From positions 1-8,267 of the forward strand of contig JAJRTX010000295.1 in assembly GCA_021545665.1 (NCBI GenBank): a DNA stretch of 8,267 nt, in the 5' to 3' direction. Source of the stretch: Zetaproteobacteria bacterium. GTDB lineage: Bacteria > Pseudomonadota > Zetaproteobacteria > Mariprofundales > Mariprofundaceae. The notes below the pieces were generated by a model. That model searched no databases, had not been told where the DNA came from, and saw only the letters and a program-made list of their open reading frames with translations. Made by a program: the position numbers and the translations under genes. Each line of letters begins with the position of its first letter. Position 1 is the first letter of the stretch. Shown one piece after another: positions 1-5,057 of this stretch.

Positions 1-777
<777 letters not shown>

Positions 778-881
778 TGATGTAGCTGCGGTTGATGCTT
801 TTATTCAATAGTCGCTATGCGCGTCAACGGAGAAACAGCAAAAATTATGCCGATTTTAAACATTTTTTGCGGAATAAAATA

Positions 882-910
882 ATCACATTGATAGAATTAT
901 TAGCTATACT
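882..910 (+). promoter_or_regulatory. Candidate sigma-70 promoter of the cold-shock gene
   Basis: ATCACA (882-887, 4 of 6 to the -35 consensus), a 17-nt spacer, then TATACT (905-910, 5 of 6 to the -10 consensus). Transcription would begin near 917 and give a leader of about 147 nt before the cold-shock start codon. A long leader is typical of cold-inducible csp genes. The region 778-881 between thiC and this promoter shows no gene and no clear terminator. Confidence 0.5.
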
Positions 911-952
911 GCGTGCAACTACTGTACTGTGTATAGCACTGGGGCAGTAAAA

Positions 953-970
953 CAGGGGGGGAATACAACA
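953..970 (+). repeat. G-rich 18-nt direct repeat, copy 1 (csp leader)
   Basis: CAGGGGGGGAATACAACA matches CAGGGGGGGAACACAACA at 1277-1294 in 17 of 18 positions. The two copies bracket the cold-shock gene in the same orientation. This copy lies in the leader. Confidence 0.6.
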
Positions 971-1041
971 TGGGGATGAGTATCTTATTTGTTATTCCTT
1001 CAATAAATACAGTCCACAAGGACTTAAACAAAAAGTTGTAA
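970..1041 (+). CDS. Possible 23-codon upstream ORF in the csp leader
   Basis: The frame begins with ATG at 970, eight bases after a run of seven G that could act as a crude ribosome binding site, and ends with TAA at 1039-1041, 22 bases before the csp ATG. The predicted peptide begins [11 protein letters not shown] and ends in a Lys-rich tail. It has no recognised homologue. If translated, it could couple ribosome traffic to csp translation. It may equally be a chance frame; nothing beyond position and the G-run supports it. Confidence 0.18.
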   Translation: MGMSILFVIPSINTVHKDLNKKL

Positions 1042-1063
1042 CATTTGTACCGAGGTTGTTTTT

Positions 1064-1267
1064 ATGAGTAATGGAACTGTAAAGTGGTTTAATAATTCTA
1101 AAGGTTTTGGGTTTATTGCACCGGAAGATGGTGGTGAGGATGTATTCGTCCACTTTTCCGCAATTACTGCAGAAGGTTATAAATCTTTGGATGAAGGTCA
1201 GGCGGTAACATTTGAGATTGAACGTGGACCTAAAGGCTTGCAAGCCTCAAATGTAATTCCTGTTTAA
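1064..1267 (+). CDS. CspA-family cold-shock protein
   Basis: A 67-residue single cold-shock-domain protein that binds single-stranded RNA and DNA and acts as an RNA chaperone in the cytoplasm. The length is typical of the family. It begins SNGTVKWFN, has RNP1 KGFGFI at residues 13-18 and RNP2 VFVHF at 27-31, followed by SAI, the usual order. The basic and aromatic nucleic-acid-binding residues (Lys7, Trp8, Phe15, Phe17, Phe28, His30, Phe31) are present. A GAGG Shine-Dalgarno lies eight bases before the ATG. It stands alone, with its own candidate promoter, a long leader and a convergent neighbour. The long leader suggests cold or growth-phase control, but csp paralogs vary and I cannot tell whether this one is cold-induced, so no paralog letter is given. 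Confidence 0.96.
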   Translation: MSNGTVKWFNNSKGFGFIAPEDGGEDVFVHFSAITAEGYKSLDEGQAVTFEIERGPKGLQASNVIPV

Positions 1268-1268
1268 G

Positions 1269-1288
1269 GTTTCCCGCAGGGGGGGAAC
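1269..1288 (+). terminator. Small hairpin directly after csp
   Basis: GTTTCCC (1269-1275) can pair with GGGGAAC (1282-1288), giving seven pairs including one T-G, with a six-base loop. It begins two bases after the csp stop codon. No T-run follows, so it is not a classical intrinsic terminator. It may protect the 3' end or stop transcription weakly. Its right arm is part of the second copy of the G-rich repeat. Confidence 0.3.
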
Positions 1289-1294
1289 ACAACA
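1277..1294 (+). repeat. G-rich 18-nt direct repeat, copy 2 (after csp)
   Basis: CAGGGGGGGAACACAACA differs from the leader copy at 953-970 by one base. It lies ten bases past the csp stop codon and overlaps the hairpin at 1269-1288. The stretch from 1295 to 1380 shows nothing recognisable. Confidence 0.6.
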
Positions 1295-1380
1295 GTCTCA
1301 GTTTGCTCGAGGCTGTAGCAAAATGCTCCGCTAATTTATAAATAAAATTCAGGAGCAGACAGGTTGCTATTCAGACTGAT

Positions 1381-1422
1381 TACGCGTGTCCAGATGAATG
1401 TGATTTCATCTGGACACGCGTA
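1381..1422. repeat. Perfect 18-bp inverted repeat between convergent genes
   Basis: TACGCGTGTCCAGATGAA (1381-1398) and TTCATCTGGACACGCGTA (1405-1422) are exact reverse complements around a six-base loop (TGTGAT). The RNA hairpin would be very stable on either strand. It lies between the convergent csp and cheV genes, 43 bases after the cheV stop on the cheV side. No T-run follows in either direction, so it is not a textbook intrinsic terminator. A role as a convergent transcription barrier, or as an mRNA 3'-end protector, is inferred from position. Confidence 0.75.
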
Positions 1423-1465
1423 GCATGAAGATTCTATTGTCCAGAAAATTCCGGCAGGTATATCT

Positions 1466-2401
1466 TCAGGCGTGATTTATTGTGGTCTGTTTCAAACCAT
1501 GGATAACCTGTGCAGCCAGTTCTTCGGGTACAAACTTGGTCAGCACGGCATTGGCGCCACATTCTTTTGCACGCTCTGTGTTGATGGCGCCATTGAGGGA
1601 TGTGTGTAAAAGGATATACAGGTTGGCCAGAGAGGGGGTCTGTCGGATCTGCTGCGTCAGGCTGTAACCATCCATTTCCGGCATTTCGATATCCGAGAGT
1701 ACCAGGCTGATAGCATCGGCTGGATCCGCATCGTCTCCATTTAGTTTCATCAGCACATCCATCGCATCTTTACCGTCTCGTGCCATGACATAGGGGACTT
1801 GCAGAGAATCCAGGGTGCGCACGGTCTGTGTCCGGGCCATGGCTGAATCATCCACCACCAGAATTCGCTGACGTCTGTTTTGAGTATTTAGCCCCTCTGT
1901 CGAGATACGGGCATAATCAGCATCAGTGACGGAATCAAATGTGGCGATAATACTTTCCAGATCCAGTATCTGGACTAGTTCATCATTTTCACTGGTAACA
2001 CCCGAAGTGTAAGTTGAAGTGCCCAGCGTATTGGGGGGAGGCAGGATATCTTCCCAATTACGATAAACGATACGATCTACGCGGTTGACCAGGAAACCAT
2101 GCAGGCCTCGGTTAAACTCCGTGATGATGACCGAAGTCTGGACAGATGCTGAGGTCGAAGCAGAACTCTGGCCAATGGCTTTTGCCAGGTCGATAACCGG
2201 CAGGGTTGTTCCTCGTAAGCTGGCAACGCCGCAAATAACCGGGTTGGCATTGGGCAACTGGGTCAGCTTTGGCATGGGAATGATTTCCTTGACCTTGAGG
2301 ACATTAATGCCAAAGGGTAATCTGGAATTAAGATAAAACAGCAGAATTTCAATTTGAGCGGAATGTTCCTCAGAAGTGAAGGATTGTTGTGCTTTGGCCA
2401 T
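1466..2401 (-). CDS. cheV: CheV-type chemotaxis coupling protein (CheW domain plus receiver)
   Basis: A 311-residue cytoplasmic protein with an N-terminal CheW-like domain (about 15-155) and a C-terminal response-regulator receiver (about 178-305), the CheV arrangement and length. CheV couples chemoreceptors to the CheA kinase, and its phosphorylation tunes adaptation. The CheW domain carries LRGTTLPVIDL (62-72). The receiver has the acidic pair Asp184/Asp185, the likely phosphoacceptor Asp237 in SDIEMPEMDG, Thr267 in LHTS and Lys289 in LTKF, so it looks phosphorylatable. I place the start at the ATG at 2399-2401. The open frame extends to a TTG at 2470, but that codon lies upstream of a strong sigma-28 promoter match at 2433-2459, so the extension would not be transcribed from it. 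The ribosome binding site is weak (GAG about 12 bases upstream). No other che gene lies nearby, as is common for stand-alone cheV. Confidence 0.93.
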   Translation of the reverse strand: MAKAQQSFTSEEHSAQIEILLFYLNSRLPFGINVLKVKEIIPMPKLTQLPNANPVICGVASLRGTTLPVIDLAKAIGQSSASTSASVQTSVIITEFNRGLHGFLVNRVDRIVYRNWEDILPPPNTLGTSTYTSGVTSENDELVQILDLESIIATFDSVTDADYARISTEGLNTQNRRQRILVVDDSAMARTQTVRTLDSLQVPYVMARDGKDAMDVLMKLNGDDADPADAISLVLSDIEMPEMDGYSLTQQIRQTPSLANLYILLHTSLNGAINTERAKECGANAVLTKFVPEELAAQVIHGLKQTTINHA

Positions 2402-2432
2402 TGTGTAGATACTCGTAGGATGACTGAAGTAA

Positions 2433-2459
2433 TTATCGGTTGGTCCACCGGAAACTTGA
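2433..2459 (-). promoter_or_regulatory. Sigma-28 (FliA) flagellar promoter of cheV
   Basis: Read on the minus strand: TCAAGTTT, an 11-base spacer, then ACCGATAA. The established FliA consensus is TAAAGTTT-N11-GCCGATAA, so 14 of 16 positions match with exact spacing. Transcription would begin near 2426, giving a leader of about 25 nt to the cheV ATG at 2401. A late-flagellar promoter fits a chemotaxis gene. Confidence 0.8.
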
Positions 2460-2506
2460 TACCAGCACAAATAAAGTAGTGCTATTGGCCTGTTTTTTAG
2501 GTGGGC

Positions 2507-2526
2507 ATTGTCTAAATTTAGTCAAT
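2507..2526. promoter_or_regulatory. Near-perfect 20-bp palindrome, candidate operator
   Basis: ATTGTCTAAATTTAGTCAAT is symmetric except for one mismatched pair (positions 5 and 16). It is A/T-rich and lies 47 bp upstream of the cheV sigma-28 promoter and ten bases before a TTGACA on the plus strand (2537-2542) that faces the decayed gene. The shape suggests a binding site for a dimeric regulator. It does not match the usual CRP, FNR (TTGAT-N4-ATCAA) or LexA sites, so no regulator is named. Confidence 0.4.
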
Positions 2527-2595
2527 AAATTATTAATTGACACCCGGGATACGGGATGGCTGGCAAGTTAAAATGAAAACAACAGCGGAGGTCAT

Positions 2596-2969
2596 ATGCA
2601 GAAAATAGTTGATATGTCAGGAAAACCGGTCAGGGTTAGTCTGAGCCGTGCTGCTGAACGTGCGCTTGCAGGGCATGAAGTGAAGGTACGCTGCATATGG
2701 AACTGCATTTCAGTTGCCGGGTTCGCTTGAAAGTTTATTTTTAAGATCATGCTGTTAGTGATTGTTTTCAGGTTACCGACAAGTTAGCGATTAGTTTCAG
2801 GCTGATGATGACATTCTCGCAATATTGAAGTGGCAGGAAAAAATCACCGGTGACAGAATTCCCGGTCGCAAAACCTGAAGCCTTTTCACCCAAATGGTTA
2901 ACGATTGATTATCGTGGTGGCGAGTGGCTTGGTGACTTTGGCTTTTTGCACAAGCAGGCAGCATCCTGA
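2596..2969 (+). pseudogene. Decayed small conserved protein gene (one frameshift, two stops)
   Basis: An ATG at 2596 with a perfect GGAGG (2587-2591) opens a frame beginning MQKIVDMSGKPVRVSLSRAA. It runs only 44 codons to TGA at 2728-2730. From 2697 a second frame reads MELHFSCRVRLKVYF, then TAA (2742-2744). The same frame continues through VTDKLAISFRLMMT, TGA (2826-2828), and a protein-like tail with FPVAKPEAFSPKWLTIDY and GGEWLGDFGF, ending at TGA 2967-2969. These pieces read as one ancestral protein of about 120 residues, broken by a frameshift near 2680-2697 and two nonsense codons. The tail resembles a small conserved gammaproteobacterial family, but I cannot name it and no function is known to me. 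The first 44-codon piece could still be translated. The opposite strand carries no better reading. Confidence 0.6.
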
Positions 2970-2989
2970 ACTCACTTGATGACAGACAT

Positions 2990-3023
2990 AAAAAAAGGGG
3001 AACTATACGGTTCCCCTTTTTTT
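2990..3023. terminator. Bidirectional Rho-independent terminator
   Basis: A run of seven A and GGGGAAC (2990-3003) pairs exactly with GTTCCCC and seven T (3010-3023) around a six-base loop. The A and T runs make it a terminator on both strands. It lies 21 bases past the last stop of the decayed gene and 18 bases past the stop of the minus-strand secreted-protein gene, and serves both. Confidence 0.92.
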
Positions 3024-3041
3024 GTTTCTTTGTTTTGTTGC

Positions 3042-4688
3042 TTAGAATTGCGGTGACTTCATTAATTCCACCAGGGCTTCTTTTTGTGCGGTAGTGATAG
3101 CGGTACTGCCATCAGTAGTACCGCCGATATTGCCAATAAGTGTTTGTATACCATCAGAGAACGCTTTTTCTATTGTATTCATTGTGTCCATATCTCCGCC
3201 AGCACTATCCATGTCGGAGAAACGTTTGAATTCTCGAATCATGACATCTTCCTGAATTTCAAACAGTTGCCGATACGGGGTGGGGAGTGAGCTGTAGTCG
3301 GTACGGGAACTAAGTGTGCCAGACAAGTTGGATGGGATAGCCAGAGTATCAACGGTATAGCTCAGACTACCGCCTGCTGTTTTAAGTGAGGACAACCAGT
3401 CAGTTGGGATAACCATCATAATTGGCCAATTAATAGGACTTAAGGTGTTATCGCCATTGTCTTTCTGAAATTTAAAGTCTGCTGCGGTTACATAGGAACC
3501 ACCTAGTGCTGTATTTATATTATTAGCCATGGTGGTGATTCGTGCAGTGCTTGCGGATGTGCTAGTGATAAATGTACTAAATGCCGCACTCATCGTATTT
3601 CCCAGAGTGGTTTCTGCTGCACTCACTGCGGTGTCGGTTTCTGAACCATTAAACACCTTATCAAATTCAGCAAAAGCCGCAGTCATGGTTGTGGTCAGCG
3701 TATTCGCCGCGGTTGTAAACGTAGTTAGATCGCTTCCGCTAGCGCCCAGGGCAGCTAATGCCTGGGTATATTTTTCAACGCCACGATCAGCTTTGAGTTT
3801 TGTGATGCCGCCACCGACACTGGAATTAATGGATTGGGCGGTTGCTGCAGATATATTGCCATTGTTCGTTGCGGCTGTAATTAACGGAACCGCAATAGCG
3901 CCCATGGCATTAAAAGCTTCCATGATGCGGTCCTGACTGAATCCAGCCGTTGTGGCTGCCTGAACAAGGTAACTTAACAGTTTGGCAGCGGCTTCACCGC
4001 GTTTGGCGGCTTCAAGGGTGGAGTCATTGGTACTGGAAACGTCAACTGAATCCTTTAGCAATTTACTGTAGCCGGTATCTGGATCCGCCAGCAGGGAAAT
4101 AATTTTATTGCGGTATGTTAGCAACTGGGCGGTGGTAACGCCTTTGCCGGTCATGTCATCCACAAAACCGCCCGTCCCCGCAATACCCTCATAACAGATG
4201 TTGGCCATAGTCGATAGTTCGGCTGAAGTAATACCTTCAGAACGGACAATAGTGAAGCCAAATATAGCCAGAATGGGGTCATCCGAGCCGGCTGTCGCAA
4301 AAGCTTCAATTAGGGCATCCGCCTGTTTCTGGGTAACGCCAGATACGCCTAAAGGTAAGGCCTTACCTGCATCGGGACAGGGGACGAGACTTTTGCGTTC
4401 AACCGCATCGCTGCTGTTGGTGAGGGTTACGACCATAAAGTTACAGCTGCTGTTATCCGGGACTCCGCTACTGAAGGCAAAGGACAGTTTTCCATCTGAG
4501 TCGGCAGTGGCGGTGGTGCTAATTTCGAGTGAAGTGCTACCCGAAGTCAGGCTGCCATCGCTGTTAATTTTTTCAATGGTAATGGTGTACTCTTCACCGA
4601 CGGTCAGTGACCAGGCCGGGTTGCCAACGCCTAGTAGTAACAGCAGGGAAAATAGGGAAATAATAGAACGGGAGAGATATCTTTTCAT
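3042..4688 (-). CDS. Secreted protein of unknown function
   Basis: I do not recognise this 548-residue protein. It begins MKRYLSRSIISLFSLLLLLG, a clear signal peptide, with likely signal peptidase I cleavage after AWS (residue 27). Residues 28-110 are Thr/Ser-rich and look beta-rich, with Cys82 and Cys104, which could form a disulfide. A third Cys is at 165. Residues about 115-300 look helical and Ala-rich; about 320-420 are strikingly Ala/Thr/Ser-rich with few charged residues; the C-terminus is more polar. No catalytic motif, repeat unit, sorting signal or transmembrane segment beyond the signal peptide is evident. I prefer the ATG at 4686-4688 because AAGGA lies seven bases before it; an ATG at 4709 would add seven residues but has no ribosome binding site. 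The gene follows the small lipoprotein gene by 27 bp, so they form an operon, with a terminator 18 bp beyond the stop. Location may be periplasm or surface. Confidence 0.85.
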   Translation of the reverse strand: MKRYLSRSIISLFSLLLLLGVGNPAWSLTVGEEYTITIEKINSDGSLTSGSTSLEISTTATADSDGKLSFAFSSGVPDNSSCNFMVVTLTNSSDAVERKSLVPCPDAGKALPLGVSGVTQKQADALIEAFATAGSDDPILAIFGFTIVRSEGITSAELSTMANICYEGIAGTGGFVDDMTGKGVTTAQLLTYRNKIISLLADPDTGYSKLLKDSVDVSSTNDSTLEAAKRGEAAAKLLSYLVQAATTAGFSQDRIMEAFNAMGAIAVPLITAATNNGNISAATAQSINSSVGGGITKLKADRGVEKYTQALAALGASGSDLTTFTTAANTLTTTMTAAFAEFDKVFNGSETDTAVSAAETTLGNTMSAAFSTFITSTSASTARITTMANNINTALGGSYVTAADFKFQKDNGDNTLSPINWPIMMVIPTDWLSSLKTAGGSLSYTVDTLAIPSNLSGTLSSRTDYSSLPTPYRQLFEIQEDVMIREFKRFSDMDSAGGDMDTMNTIEKAFSDGIQTLIGNIGGTTDGSTAITTAQKEALVELMKSPQF

Positions 4689-4715
4689 GGCTAAGTCCTT
4701 GTTGATCATTATTTT

Positions 4716-4856
4716 TTACTGAGCACTGCCGGATGCGGATGTGCTTTCGCCGCCACTGCTACAGGCACCGGTTCCAAGAGCAAAGGTGATAAGTAAGACG
4801 GAGAATAGAATTCGGACAAAACCTGAGAAGCTGGGACGTGTTTCTTTCTTAAACAT
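4716..4856 (-). CDS. 46-residue small lipoprotein, unknown role
   Basis: A short gene. It encodes a basic N-terminus (MFKKETRPSF), a hydrophobic stretch (about residues 13-31) and LGTGAC, a workable though atypical lipobox (Thr rather than Leu at -3) with the lipid-bearing Cys at residue 32. The mature part is only about 15 residues, rich in Ser and Gly, and ends SASGSAQ. Ser at +2 would send it to the outer membrane by the known Lol rule. An AAAGGA ribosome binding site lies about eight bases before the ATG. It is 27 bp upstream of the secreted-protein gene, in the same direction, so the two are likely cotranscribed. Such tiny lipoproteins include entericidin-like and lysis lipoproteins, but nothing here shows toxicity. 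It could also serve as an anchor or partner for the secreted protein. The coding call rests on the ribosome binding site, lipobox and spacing. Confidence 0.78.
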   Translation of the reverse strand: MFKKETRPSFSGFVRILFSVLLITFALGTGACSSGGESTSASGSAQ

Positions 4857-4903
4857 GATTAATTTCCTTTATTTCAACAGTGAAAGACAAGAGTTACGCT
4901 ATA

Positions 4904-4930
4904 ATTTCGGCGAGTATTTAAAATACTTTA
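4904..4930 (-). promoter_or_regulatory. Sigma-28-like promoter before the lipoprotein/secreted-protein operon
   Basis: Minus strand: TAAAGTAT, an 11-base spacer, then GCCGAAAT. This matches the FliA consensus TAAAGTTT-N11-GCCGATAA in 13 of 16 positions with exact spacing. Transcription would start near 4897, about 41 bases before the lipoprotein ATG at 4856. The match is weaker than at cheV, in the last bases of the -10 element, and the region is A/T-rich, so a chance match is possible. The rest of 4931-5057 shows nothing recognisable and no intrinsic terminator for the gene upstream. Confidence 0.5.
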
Positions 4931-5057
4931 ATCTCTTTGGGGTCATTTTCCGCAGTTTTCTGTTGTTGCAACTTCAGCCATATCTTTACTTAAAGGGAAT
5001 CTGTAATGAATGCCCTGTAGTCTGGCCTTGGGGCAGTTTGTTCAGAAATACTATTTT

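Larger units (their letters stand above)
911..1063 (+). promoter_or_regulatory. Long 5' leader of the cold-shock mRNA
   Basis: This stretch lies between the candidate promoter and the csp start codon. It holds a seven-G run within CAGGGGGGGAATACAACA (953-970), a small hairpin AGTCC-ACAA-GGACT (1011-1024), and a Shine-Dalgarno GAGG (1052-1055) eight bases before the ATG at 1064. In enteric csp genes long leaders control cold induction through mRNA stability and structure; the same role here is inferred. A 23-codon reading frame also lies inside it (970-1041). Confidence 0.45.

Noticed and set aside
992..1243. 83-codon minus-strand frame over the cold-shock gene
   Set aside because: It is the shadow of a clearly recognised csp gene.
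3529..3936. 135-codon plus-strand frame opposite the secreted-protein gene
   Set aside because: It is antisense to a gene with a signal peptide, ribosome binding site and terminator; its Val/Ala-rich translation reflects the Thr/Ala codons of the real gene.
4198..4722. 174-codon plus-strand frame opposite the N-terminal part of the secreted-protein gene
   Set aside because: It is antisense to the signal peptide region and shows no ribosome binding site or recognisable domain.
5038..5056. Minus-strand AAATAGTATTTCTGAAC, almost the same as AAATAGTATTTTTGAAC at 7962-7978
   Set aside because: A single short A/T-rich match of this size is expected by chance in a window this long, and no inverted arm accompanies it.
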